DNA of 18,939 nucleotides from CAZESH01 sp964514665 (GTDB lineage: Bacteria > Bacillota > Bacilli > Paenibacillales > KCTC-25726): contig CAZESH010000053.1 in the NCBI GenBank assembly GCA_964514665.1, forward strand, positions 1 to 18,939. Reading direction: 5' to 3'. The translations under genes were made by a program, and so were the position numbers. Below the pieces are notes generated by a model that was given only the letters and a program-made list of their open reading frames with translations, made no database searches and was not told the origin of the DNA. Positions 7,813 through 14,969 of this stretch are shown here, piece by piece. Each line of letters begins with the position of its first letter. The first letter of the stretch is position 1.

Positions 7813-7843
7813 GTTTACATAAGATTTAATATGTAAACATATT
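7813..7843 (+). promoter_or_regulatory. Palindromic operator overlapping a likely promoter
   Basis: Two overlapping inverted repeats. GTTTACAT (7813-7820) and ATGTAAAC (7831-7838) are perfect 8-bp arms spaced by 10 bases. AATATGT (7828-7834) and ACATATT (7837-7843) are perfect 7-bp arms around AA. TTTACA at 7814-7819 could be a -35, with CATATT at 7838-7843 as a weak -10 (18-base spacer), so a protein bound here would block the promoter of the MFS gene at 7903. The pattern suits a dimeric repressor such as TetR or MarR type, but no regulator gene is adjacent. Inference from symmetry only. Confidence 0.5.
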
Positions 7844-7902
7844 GGGCAGCGCTCCGATATCAATCCTTACAATAGTCATAAATTCATGAATGGAGAATTC
7901 AG

Positions 7903-9117
7903 ATGACGATAAACGCTTACGCTGCGCAAGCTTCAATCCCGAAAAACAAAAAGCTGTCCGTCGGACTCGTTTTATTGATGGCTGTCACATGCGGCATGGC
8001 CGTAGCCAATATGTATTACAATCAACCGCTGCTTGCCGAGATCGGGCGTTCGTTTCACACCACCGCCAAATCGGTCGGGGTGATTGCGATGCTCACACAG
8101 ATAGGATATGCACTCGGTATGCTGCTGTTTGTCCCGTTAGGGGATATGTGGGAAAGAAGAAGAATACTGTGGATGCTGCTGATTGCCGTCTCGATTTCAT
8201 TAATCGGAATTGCTACCGCAAAGTCGCTTTTGTTGCTCGGCATCGCCAGTTTCATGGTCGGCTTTACTACGGTGGTGCCGCAATTGATTGTGCCTCTGGC
8301 GGCCACCTTGGCCGCACCTTCAGAGCGGGGAAAGGTGATCGGGACTGTAATGAGCGGTCTTTTGATCGGGATTCTGCTGGCCAGAACGTTCTCGGGCATG
8401 ATTGGCGGCAATTTCGGTTGGCGCGCGGTGTTCTGGATCGCCGCAGGATTGATGCTCTTAATGGCTGTCGTGCTGCGTCTGTTTTTGCCGCCAAGCTACC
8501 CGGAGACGAAAATGACATATGGCCGGCTGCTGGCCTCTATCGGTCAATTGGTCGTTCAGCAGAGAACCTTGCGGGAGGCCACGTTTATCGCCGCCATGCA
8601 GTTTGGCGGTTTCAGCGCATTTTGGACGGTGCTGGCTTTTTTCCTGGAAGGTTCTCCCTATCATTACGGCAGCGAGGTCGCAGGATTATTCGGACTTGTC
8701 GGAGTGGCCGGAGCTGCTGCTGCTCCAGTAGCGGGAAGGCTTGCAGACAGGTTTCGAGCGGGAATTCTGGTTGGGTTTGCGATTATACTGACGCTGCTTG
8801 CCTACATTTGCTTTTGGCTGTTCGGTCAGCACTTGTGGGGCTTGCTGACCGGGGTTGTTTTATTGGACCTGGGCGTGCAAAGCGCACAAATTCTCAATCA
8901 ATCACGCGTATACGCATTGATTCCCGAGGCCAGAAACCGCTTGAACACCATCTATATGGTTTCGGCATTTCTATTCGGATCGGCAGGCGCATGGCTGGGA
9001 AGCTATGCTTGGAGCCTATGGCAATGGAACGGCGTATGCGCCGTTGGCGGCGGCATGGTACTTATCGGATTTTTGGTATGGATCATGCATCGTTTGAAGG
9101 AATCAAACGACCGATGA
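7903..9117 (+). CDS. MFS transporter (YgaY-like, probable efflux)
   Basis: A 404-residue major facilitator protein with about 12 hydrophobic helices. It carries ANMYYNQPLLAEIGRSF after helix 1, typical of a subgroup found next to sugar/drug-efflux-type MFS proteins, and a loop 2-3 motif A variant GDMWERRRIL. The second half repeats the fold (GRLADRFRAG near residue 285). The ATG at 7903 has GGAGAATTCAG just upstream. The gene stands alone behind the palindromic operator at 7813-7843 and converges on the lipoprotein gene. Substrate cannot be told from sequence; efflux of a small molecule that lifts a local repressor is a reasonable guess. Confidence 0.88.
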   Translation: MTINAYAAQASIPKNKKLSVGLVLLMAVTCGMAVANMYYNQPLLAEIGRSFHTTAKSVGVIAMLTQIGYALGMLLFVPLGDMWERRRILWMLLIAVSISLIGIATAKSLLLLGIASFMVGFTTVVPQLIVPLAATLAAPSERGKVIGTVMSGLLIGILLARTFSGMIGGNFGWRAVFWIAAGLMLLMAVVLRLFLPPSYPETKMTYGRLLASIGQLVVQQRTLREATFIAAMQFGGFSAFWTVLAFFLEGSPYHYGSEVAGLFGLVGVAGAAAAPVAGRLADRFRAGILVGFAIILTLLAYICFWLFGQHLWGLLTGVVLLDLGVQSAQILNQSRVYALIPEARNRLNTIYMVSAFLFGSAGAWLGSYAWSLWQWNGVCAVGGGMVLIGFLVWIMHRLKESNDR

Positions 9118-9152
9118 TTACCGTTAAACGGGTGTCCGCTGAAGAGCGGGCG

Positions 9153-9188
9153 GATCATGCCGGCATTATCCCGGAATGATCAATTTTT
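9153..9188 (+). terminator. Terminator between convergent genes
   Basis: GATCATGCCGG (9153-9163) and CCGGAATGATC (9171-9181) form an 11-bp stem with one mismatch and a 7-base loop, followed by AATTTTT. It terminates the MFS transcript and overlaps the last codons of the opposite-strand lipoprotein gene (stop at 9166-9168). Confidence 0.7.
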
Positions 9189-10962
9189 GCCCGACGTACA
9201 GGTATTTGCTTGGATCAAGGTTGTTCGCTATGACAATTGCACTGATGGAAATTCCGTATTTCACTGAAATTTTCCAAAGCGTATCTCCCGACTGCACGAT
9301 ATGAACCGTTTGATTCGGTTGGGAGGACGCTGCAGGGATGAGCAGTTTTTGTCCGACATACAAATATTTATTGGGATCGATATTGTTTAATGCAATGATG
9401 GACTGCACTGTCGTTCCGTATTTCTGGGCGATTTTCCAAAGCGTGTCGCCGGCTTGTACGACATAAGTGACTTGATTGGCCGGAGCCGGTTGCGGCGGAG
9501 CGGGTGTTGTCGCGTTTGCCGGCATCGTCAATCTTTGTCCGATATACAGATATTGATTCGGATCAATGCTGTTCAAGGCTGCGATTTCTTGAATTGTCGT
9601 CTTGTATTTTTGCGCTATTTTCCATAGCGTATCCCCTGATACTACGACGTGAACGATCGGAGATTGAATATCAGGCTTCGGCGGCGCGGTTTCTGCTTGA
9701 GCTGCATCATAGGCAATCAGACTTGTGCCATCCGTCAGAAACAATTGTCCCGCTGCGATTGCCAATGGCCTGTAATTTTTATCAACGAGCAGCGTTTCTT
9801 TGATCTTGGAGCCGTTGTACGCATCAAATATTTTAATTTTTCCGTTATTCTCCATTAATAATTGATCATTTGTCGATATCAATGATCCGTTCGAACGGGC
9901 TGTGGAGTCGTAGTATAAAATTTTCCACAGCTGCGCCCCGGTATCTTTATGAATCGCCATCAAGTAACCCTCACTATTTATTGTAAATACGGCCTGATTA
10001 TTGACAGTCATCATCCCTTGGCTCGGCAACCTGTTTATTTGGCTGATCGTATCGTATTTCCATAAGGATTTTCCACTGACTGCATCGAAAGCTTCGATCC
10101 AATAATGCATTTTTCCATGGGTGTCGCTGCCGTATTGGTCAACGTACACTTTTCCGTCTTTATATACCGGCACGCCCCACGTATCAACGATAGAAGCGGT
10201 CCATTGCACGGTTGAACCGGATGTGTCCAAGGCATACAGCTTTTGGCCCATGCCCCGGTTGCTTTTCAAGGTAAAATACAGCCGTTCACCGCCAAGCGCG
10301 AATGTTCCGGGGGCAGCTTCAAGCGGGTCAAAAGCATACAGCCATTTCTGCTCTCCTGTGGCCGAATCAAGAGCTGTGATCGTTTTATTCAGTCCGGCAA
10401 AGTAGTAAACCCTGTTTCCTCCGAATACCAGGCGGCTTCCCCCTGCATTATAAGTCCAATTGACCGTAGGGGCGCCATCGGTTTCGGACAAGGCGTAAAG
10501 GGAATTGGACGATAGTACATAAATTTGCTTGTCCTGGACGCCAATTTCGTTGATCGGTTCGGGATTTCCTTGTGTACGGAATTCCCAGCGCACGGTATTA
10601 TCGGATAAATTCACCGCGAACAGGTGCCGATTGTCCCTTTTGTCCAACGCGTAAAGAATTCCGCTGTTTACCGCTATGGGAATATACCCGTTGACGACGG
10701 GATTAAGCCTGAGCGTCAGATCCCCAGTCAGCGTGACAGGGGCAAAATATGTATTGGCGCTGTCTCCCCGAGCCGTTAACCAGTTGCTTCCGGTTGCATT
10801 GGGCGCCGGATCGACATTTTGTGTTTTAAAAGAACGGTCTCGGGGAATGTCCTGCGCTTTTGGTTCATCTCGATTGTCTGTGCGGTTATTGAAATTGCAT
10901 CCGGACAGAATCGTCCAAATCGCCAGAAAGAAGATCGGAAAGCGGAAAAGGGATCTCTGCAT
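9166..10962 (-). CDS. Lipoprotein with PQQ-type beta-propeller and three LysM repeats
   Basis: A 598-residue exported lipoprotein. The signal peptide MQRSLFRFPIFFLAIWTI is followed by the lipobox LSGC with the lipidated Cys22. Residues about 60-425 hold repeated YALDxxTGxxxW-like blades (e.g. ITALDSATGEQKW at 195-207, MAIHKDTGAQLW at 335-346), as in PQQ-binding-like propellers. Three LysM domains follow at about 437-480, 499-543 and 553-597, each with V.SGDTLWKI..KY and YL(Y)(I/V)GQ(K/R)L, joined by Pro/Ala-rich linkers. LysM binds peptidoglycan glycan strands, so the propeller would be tethered both to membrane and wall. The start at 10962 is preferred over an upstream frame extension because CAAGGAG lies 10 bases before it and the signal peptide begins there. 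Role unknown; no enzyme motif beyond the propeller. Confidence 0.92.
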   Translation of the reverse strand: MQRSLFRFPIFFLAIWTILSGCNFNNRTDNRDEPKAQDIPRDRSFKTQNVDPAPNATGSNWLTARGDSANTYFAPVTLTGDLTLRLNPVVNGYIPIAVNSGILYALDKRDNRHLFAVNLSDNTVRWEFRTQGNPEPINEIGVQDKQIYVLSSNSLYALSETDGAPTVNWTYNAGGSRLVFGGNRVYYFAGLNKTITALDSATGEQKWLYAFDPLEAAPGTFALGGERLYFTLKSNRGMGQKLYALDTSGSTVQWTASIVDTWGVPVYKDGKVYVDQYGSDTHGKMHYWIEAFDAVSGKSLWKYDTISQINRLPSQGMMTVNNQAVFTINSEGYLMAIHKDTGAQLWKILYYDSTARSNGSLISTNDQLLMENNGKIKIFDAYNGSKIKETLLVDKNYRPLAIAAGQLFLTDGTSLIAYDAAQAETAPPKPDIQSPIVHVVVSGDTLWKIAQKYKTTIQEIAALNSIDPNQYLYIGQRLTMPANATTPAPPQPAPANQVTYVVQAGDTLWKIAQKYGTTVQSIIALNNIDPNKYLYVGQKLLIPAASSQPNQTVHIVQSGDTLWKISVKYGISISAIVIANNLDPSKYLYVGQKLIIPG

Positions 10963-11155
10963 AGTCGATCGTCTCCTTGAACTCAAGTTAATTGCTGGTG
11001 TTAGAATTCCGAATTTCCAATATTTATATACATTCACAAATCAAGTCGAATGTCTGAAAACCAATGCTGTTCATCCGCCTCTTTCCACAAACCACATGTT
11101 CGTCAAATATGCTATATTAATCCTATACATCTCATCAAAGGAGTTACGTCAATCT

Positions 11156-11218
11156 ATGAAATTGTTCGATATGCCGCCGGAGCGTTTTTTTGCTGAATTA
11201 TGCTGCAGGACATCATGA
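11156..11218 (+). other. 20-codon leader ORF, possibly relic of a regulator gene
   Basis: The divergent gap 10963-11256 contains AAAGGAG (11137-11143) followed at 11156 by an ATG frame reading MKLFDMPPERFFAELCCRTS, then stop. In another frame the next bases read LQDIMIKEITQLGKVT, ending with TGA at 11250-11252, five bases before the MFS start. Both peptides look protein-like and have charged helices of the sort seen at the two ends of small MarR-type regulators. I infer either a leader peptide for the MFS gene or a regulator gene shortened by deletion and frameshift. Evidence is thin. No other gene is seen in this gap. Confidence 0.25.
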
Positions 11219-11256
11219 TTAAAGAAATTACACAACTCGGAAAGGTGACCTGAGAG

Positions 11257-12561
11257 ATGCCGCATAAACCCGATGATTCGAAAGCTTTGGATAAACAAAC
11301 GGCTTGGTTGCAAAGTTACATGGATTCCCCGGAAAAGCAGCAACGGTTATATCGCCGGACGTTGATGATCGTTGTCATTTCACAAATATTCGGCGGTGCA
11401 GGACTTGCAGCAGGCATAACCGTCGGAGCATTACTTGCGCAAGACATGCTGGGGACAGATAATTTTGCGGGGGTTCCGGCTGCGTTGTTCACTTTGGGTT
11501 CTGCCGGGGCAGCGCTGCTTGTGGGACGACTCTCCCAACGTTTTGGACGCCGACCAGGACTTGCGACAGGATTTTTGGCTGGCGGTATTGGCGCGATCGG
11601 AGTCGTGATTTCGGCATTAACGCATAATATTCTGCTTCTTTTTGCTTCACTGCTCATCTATGGTGCCGGAAGTGCTACCAATTTACAAGCACGCTATACA
11701 GGAACCGACTTGGCCAATTCCAAACAACGGGCAACAGCCATCAGTATCGCCATGGTTTCAACCACCTTTGGTGCTGTTGCAGGTCCAAACTTGGTTGAAG
11801 TCATGGGCCGATTCGCCACGGCAATCGGAGTCCCTGCTTTGGCCGGTCCTTTCATTCTGGCCGCTGCAGCCTTTATCCTTGCCGGTCTGGTGCATTTGGC
11901 TTTACTTCGTCCTGACCCTCTCATCGTTGCGAAAGCACTTGCGGAAGGGGAGAAAGCGGACAAGCGTCATTATTCAGTTGCGGATTCCAATACATTACCA
12001 TTAAACAAACGAGGAATCGTGATTGGAGCCACCGTCATGGTCTTAACCCAGATTGTCATGGTGGCCATTATGACAATGACTCCCGTACATATGAGGCATT
12101 ATGGACATGGCTTGAGTGAGGTGGGACTGGTCATTGGCATTCATGTCGGCGCCATGTACCTGCCCTCGCTCGTGACGGGTATCCTCGCAGACAAGATTGG
12201 ACGTACTGCAATGTCCATTGCATCCGGTGCCATTCTGCTTGCTTCCGGTGTTCTGGCCTCCGTTGCACCTCCTGATTCCATGCCGGTACTCATCATCGCT
12301 CTCGCTTTGCTCGGGCTTGGATGGAACTTTGGCTTGATTAGCGGCACAGCACTCATCGTGGATGCAACCACCCCGTCCACGCGCGCAAAGACCCAAGGAT
12401 CAATCGATGTCTTGATCGCTTTGTCGGGGGCGTCGGGCGGCGCGCTATCCGGCATGGTCGTAGCCCATTCCAGTTACGCGACACTCTCGCTTGCCGGAGG
12501 CATCCTTTCACTGCTGCTTATCCCGGTCGTGATCTGGTCCTCCCGCAGCGATACAAAATAA
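11257..12561 (+). CDS. MFS transporter
   Basis: A 434-residue major facilitator with a 35-45 residue charged N-terminal tail before helix 1 and about 12 helices. Motif A is clear in loop 2-3 (GRLSQRFGRRPGL), with a second related loop ADKIGRTAMS in the C-terminal half. Helix 4-5 contains GAGSATNLQARYTGTDLA, a pattern seen in YcnB/YdeG-like Bacillales exporters. The ATG at 11257 follows AAAGGTGACC. Two genes later in the same direction are an ArsR regulator and an AHSA1 protein, but an 84-base gap separates them from this gene. Substrate unknown. Confidence 0.88.
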   Translation: MPHKPDDSKALDKQTAWLQSYMDSPEKQQRLYRRTLMIVVISQIFGGAGLAAGITVGALLAQDMLGTDNFAGVPAALFTLGSAGAALLVGRLSQRFGRRPGLATGFLAGGIGAIGVVISALTHNILLLFASLLIYGAGSATNLQARYTGTDLANSKQRATAISIAMVSTTFGAVAGPNLVEVMGRFATAIGVPALAGPFILAAAAFILAGLVHLALLRPDPLIVAKALAEGEKADKRHYSVADSNTLPLNKRGIVIGATVMVLTQIVMVAIMTMTPVHMRHYGHGLSEVGLVIGIHVGAMYLPSLVTGILADKIGRTAMSIASGAILLASGVLASVAPPDSMPVLIIALALLGLGWNFGLISGTALIVDATTPSTRAKTQGSIDVLIALSGASGGALSGMVVAHSSYATLSLAGGILSLLLIPVVIWSSRSDTK

Positions 12562-12645
12562 GGGGTAAGGCAGTTTATACATAACGATTTCAAACGACCA
12601 TCAGTCTGATCACCTGCAATCAGGAGGGAGGGAAAAAAAGGATTT

Positions 12646-12978
12646 ATGCCAAATGATATATTTTCCGCACTCGCTGATCCGACACGACGCAGTATTATAG
12701 AGATGCTTGCTGAGCATGACGAGCTTCCCGCATCCGAGATCCACGATAAATTCCAAGTCAGTCCACAGGCGATCTCCCAACATCTGAAAATTCTTCGCGA
12801 GGCGAATTTGGTGCATGTGGAAAAAAGGGCGCAGCAGCGCATTTATCGGATTAATACCGATACAATGGTTCATTTTGAGGAATGGTCCAAGAGCATGCGA
12901 CAACGATGGAGCCGACGCTTGGATGCAATGGAAGCTGTTTTGAAAGCGGAAATGGCAAAAAATCAAAAAACGGATTGA
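12646..12978 (+). CDS. ArsR/SmtB-family (SdpR-like) HTH repressor
   Basis: A 110-residue winged-helix regulator. It opens with IFSALADPTRRSIIEMLAE, the hallmark of the family, followed by a recognition helix region VSPQAISQHLKILREANLV (about residues 43-61) and a wing VEKRAQQRIYRIN. It lacks the metal-binding CxC of arsenic sensors, so it is of the non-metal, SdpR-like kind. Fifteen bases after it comes an AHSA1/SRPBCC gene; this pair is a common two-gene unit in Bacillales, in which the repressor is thought to control the partner and nearby genes. The ribosome site is ambiguous: AGGAGGGAGGG lies 13-18 bases away, and AAAAGGA lies 4 bases before the ATG. Confidence 0.93.
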   Translation: MPNDIFSALADPTRRSIIEMLAEHDELPASEIHDKFQVSPQAISQHLKILREANLVHVEKRAQQRIYRINTDTMVHFEEWSKSMRQRWSRRLDAMEAVLKAEMAKNQKTD

Positions 12979-12993
12979 AAAGGAGAAATTGAA

Positions 12994-13491
12994 ATGAATC
13001 AAAGTACGAATAAGCAAGACCTCGTCATTACACGTGTCTTCAACATCCCGATTGATCTAGTATGGAAAGCTTGGACGGATCCCAAACTGGTGATGCTGTG
13101 GTGGGGACCGACAGACTATACCTCTCCGCGATGCGAAATTGATTTTCGTGAAGGCGGGCAATATCTATTTTGTATGCGTGCGCCGCAAGAACAAGGCGGT
13201 CAAGATTTATACTCCACCGGCGTCTACAAAAAGATCGTGCCCATGGAGCGTCTTGAATTTACACAGAGCATGGCCGACAAAGACGGCAACAAGATAGATC
13301 CAGCTCAAGCGGGCGTCCCGGACTACCCGAAAGAAATAGAATTCGTAATCGAATTTAAATCCAAGGGTGGTCAGACGGAACTAACAATTACAGAATACGG
13401 CTGGACATTGGGTCAAATGGCCGAATTCGCAGTAATCGGCATGAACCAGTCGCTTGATAAGCTTGCATCAGGTATTGGCTCATTACGCTAA
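12994..13491 (+). CDS. AHSA1/SRPBCC-domain protein
   Basis: A 165-residue START-like (SRPBCC) helix-grip protein of the AHSA1 family. Visible signatures: RVFNIPIDLVWKAWTDPKLVMLWWGP at the start, followed by FREGGQYLFCMRAP, and LEFTQSMAD in the middle. These proteins bind hydrophobic small molecules or act as polyketide-type ligands' carriers; the exact ligand is not predictable. It has its own good ribosome site (AAAAGGAGAAATTGAA) and is co-transcribed with the ArsR gene 15 bases upstream. A terminator follows at 13559. Confidence 0.92.
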   Translation: MNQSTNKQDLVITRVFNIPIDLVWKAWTDPKLVMLWWGPTDYTSPRCEIDFREGGQYLFCMRAPQEQGGQDLYSTGVYKKIVPMERLEFTQSMADKDGNKIDPAQAGVPDYPKEIEFVIEFKSKGGQTELTITEYGWTLGQMAEFAVIGMNQSLDKLASGIGSLR

Positions 13492-13558
13492 TGGGAACGA
13501 TAGTACGACAAAATATTTAATTTATGCAGTAAAACATTTATGGAATAAATATATTTTC

Positions 13559-13584
13559 AAGTCCCCAACGGGACTTTTTCTTTT
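13559..13584 (+). terminator. Terminator after the ArsR-AHSA1 pair
   Basis: AAGTCCC (13559-13565) and GGGACTT (13570-13576) form a perfect 7-bp stem with a CAAC tetraloop, followed by TTTCTTTT. Confidence 0.9.
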
Positions 13585-13630
13585 CCCTCGAGATCTTTAG
13601 TCATAATTCAATAAAATAAGGGGTCAACCT

Positions 13631-13714
13631 ATGAACCGCTCAACAGGCAAGCTGGAAAAACAAAAATCGTGGTCAGTGGAGAAGAGATATCGGCAATTAA
13701 TTCAGAAAACATAA
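13631..13714 (+). other. 27-codon mini-ORF between two terminators
   Basis: An ATG frame with AAGGGGTC about 6 bases upstream encodes MNRSTGKLEKQKSWSVEKRY and then seven more residues. It is strongly basic. It starts 47 bases after one terminator and its stop is 40 bases before another, so it may lie on a short independent transcript. I recognise no family; a gene remnant, a small peptide or a small RNA are all possible. No convincing promoter hexamers are visible between 13585 and 13630. Confidence 0.25.
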
Positions 13715-13753
13715 AATGAAAGAATAGCAAAAAAGTCATTAGCCCATAGGTAG

Positions 13754-13778
13754 TAACGCTGATATGCGTTATTTTTTT
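13754..13778 (+). terminator. Strong orphan terminator upstream of mazEF
   Basis: TAACGC (13754-13759) and GCGTTA (13766-13771) form a perfect 6-bp stem with the loop TGATAT, followed by seven T. No ordinary gene ends just before it, only the mini-ORF at 13631-13714. Confidence 0.82.
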
Positions 13779-13847
13779 ATAATTGTATCATCCATAATGA
13801 TGCAATTAATTTATTTACCGATTTCACCTCGATGCTTAACTCATCTC

Positions 13848-13903
13848 TTACATACAGAATGTAATATTATCCGTACTTAATGTATATACTTTATATATAC
13901 ATT
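13848..13903 (+). promoter_or_regulatory. Two inverted repeats upstream of mazEF (probable autoregulatory operator)
   Basis: TTACAT (13848-13853) and ATGTAA (13859-13864) are perfect arms with a 5-base spacer. AATGTATATA (13879-13888) and TATATACATT (13894-13903) are perfect 10-bp arms also with a 5-base spacer. Both share ATGTA half-sites, and the same 5-base gap suggests one protein binding twice. A TATAAT hexamer lies downstream at 13920-13925. MazE antitoxins and MazEF complexes typically repress their own promoter through such sites, so this is the natural reading. Which -35/-10 pair is used is not clear. Confidence 0.6.
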
Positions 13904-13956
13904 GATACGTGGATGGTGGTATAATGAGAAAAAATCATGGGGGAAGGGTGACCGTT

Positions 13957-14190
13957 GTGAAAGTTCAAAAGTGGGGTAACAGTCTTGGTATTCGAATTCC
14001 TGTATCCTATGCAGAACAGTTAAACTTGAAAGACGGATCAGAAATCGAGATGGAATTACTGGGACAGGAAGTCATCTTGCGGCCAAAACATAAAAAACTT
14101 ACATTAAATGAATTACTTTCCAAAATCACACCGGAAAACCGACATCAAGAAATCGATTTTGGCAAAGCGGAGGGAAATGAAACTTGGTAA
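13957..14190 (+). CDS. mazE: MazE antitoxin, AbrB-fold, E. coli-like
   Basis: A 77-residue antitoxin. The N-terminal half is the SpoVT/AbrB DNA-binding fold (VQKWGNSLGIRIPVSYAEQL ... LKDGSEIEMELLGQEVILRP). The C-terminal tail LNELLSKITPENRHQEIDFG ending ETW closely parallels the E. coli MazE toxin-binding tail (ITPENLHENIDWG...W), not the short tail of the usual Bacillus antitoxin EndoAI. I chose GTG 13957 because the purine run GGGGGAAGGG (13939-13948) lies about 8 bases before it; GTG 13948 lies inside that run and longer starts would add a tail unlike the family. Its stop overlaps the ATG of mazF (TAATG), the usual coupling. Confidence 0.92.
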   Translation: MKVQKWGNSLGIRIPVSYAEQLNLKDGSEIEMELLGQEVILRPKHKKLTLNELLSKITPENRHQEIDFGKAEGNETW

Positions 14191-14531
14191 TGAAAACAAA
14201 TAAGCGGTCCTTTCCTGAACGGGGAGATTTAGTTTATATTAATTTCGATCCTCAGTCCGGTCATGAACAAGCAGGTGAGCGTCCAGCCATCGTTATATCC
14301 CCTTATGAATTTAATATCCATACAGGTTTTGCAGTTGTATGCCCGATTACGAATCAGGAAAAAGGATATCCATTTGAGGTGCCGTTACCCAAGGATTTAA
14401 AAATCTCTGGAGTTGTACTTGCAGATCAAGTTAAGAGTTTAGACTGGAGAGCTCGTCGAATGAGATTTAAAGATATTGCACCGTTTGATCTCGTACAACA
14501 TGTGAGAGAAATCATTAGTACATATCTATAG
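14190..14531 (+). CDS. mazF: MazF endoribonuclease toxin
   Basis: A 113-residue sequence-specific mRNA interferase (PemK/MazF fold). Motifs: RGDLVYINFDPQSGHEQAGE, then RPAIVISP with Arg31, CPITNQEKGYPFEVPLP with Thr54 (equivalent to the Arg29/Thr52 catalytic pair of E. coli MazF), and LADQVKSLDWRARR. Identity to E. coli MazF is obvious across its full length. The ATG at 14190 overlaps the mazE stop. A TTG at 14184 is better spaced from GGAGGG (14169-14174) and could be used instead, adding two residues. When MazE is lost, free MazF cuts single-stranded mRNA and arrests growth. The gene is AT-richer than the metabolic genes around it, which suggests acquisition by transfer. Confidence 0.95.
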   Translation: MKTNKRSFPERGDLVYINFDPQSGHEQAGERPAIVISPYEFNIHTGFAVVCPITNQEKGYPFEVPLPKDLKISGVVLADQVKSLDWRARRMRFKDIAPFDLVQHVREIISTYL

Positions 14532-14544
14532 CTGATCATCAGCT
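14530..14544. repeat. Perfect 15-base palindrome spanning the mazF stop
   Basis: AGCTGAT and ATCAGCT flank a single C. The left arm begins inside the mazF stop codon (TAG at 14529-14531). No T-tract follows, so it is not an ordinary terminator; it could be a protein-binding site or an RNA processing hairpin. Confidence 0.4.
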
Positions 14545-14653
14545 GGGGCTCCAATGTGTAATTTAAGCAAATACAAACGAATCCGTGGAGTTTCAAACTA
14601 ACATACATATGACTTAAGCTTCAATTTCCACTAAGCCACTTTGAAAGGGAAAA

Positions 14654-14690
14654 ACAAGCCATTCATTCCGCAAGGATGGCTTGTTTGTAA
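14654..14690 (+). terminator. Probable terminator after mazEF
   Basis: ACAAGCCAT (14654-14662) and ATGGCTTGT (14676-14684) form a perfect 9-bp stem with a 13-base loop, followed by the imperfect T-tract TTGTAA. AAAA precedes the left arm, so the hairpin could also act on the opposite strand. Confidence 0.6.
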
Positions 14691-14969
14691 TAGAATTGGA
14701 CACAATGATGACTTTTCTGCATTGCATGCTGCCATACTGAAATTGCATTAACGGATAAACACTTAATATGCTAATATATTTGGGGTTGAAAATGAAGAAA
14801 TTGGGAATTTGTTGAGAGTCCTACTTGGAAACGATCTGTGGTTTATGTTCAATATCTTGATTGGGGAGAGTGTGGTATTATATGTACAGTTAGACATCTA
14901 TAATCCGATTAAATATATGCTTACTTGTCTTTTCTCGTATAAAAATCGATCCGTAAGGAGTAGAAATCT
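14691..14969. other. AT-rich intergenic stretch before the UxaA-family gene
   Basis: No supported gene. It should hold the promoter of the dehydratase gene: TATAAT at 14899-14904 and a TTGATT...TATATG combination near 14859-14886 are candidates, neither with a well-matched partner. A good ribosome site AAGGAG (14955-14960) precedes the ATG at 14970 by nine bases. Confidence 0.4.

Noticed and set aside
7625..7822. 65-codon frame after the formate channel
   Set aside because: It runs through the terminator hairpin, has no ribosome site and shows no recognisable protein pattern.
7890..9179. 429-codon frame overlapping the MFS gene in another frame
   Set aside because: It is rich in Arg, Cys and Gly without membrane helices. 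The frame at 7903 has clear MFS features.
10963..11037. 25-codon N-terminal extension of the LysM lipoprotein
   Set aside because: A signal peptide with lipobox begins at the Met at 10962, which has its own ribosome site; the extension would spoil the signal peptide.
14826..14839. Partial match to a catabolite-responsive (cre) element upstream of the UxaA gene
   Set aside because: TGGAAACGATCTGT fits the left half only; the right half lacks the required CA, so the match is not convincing.
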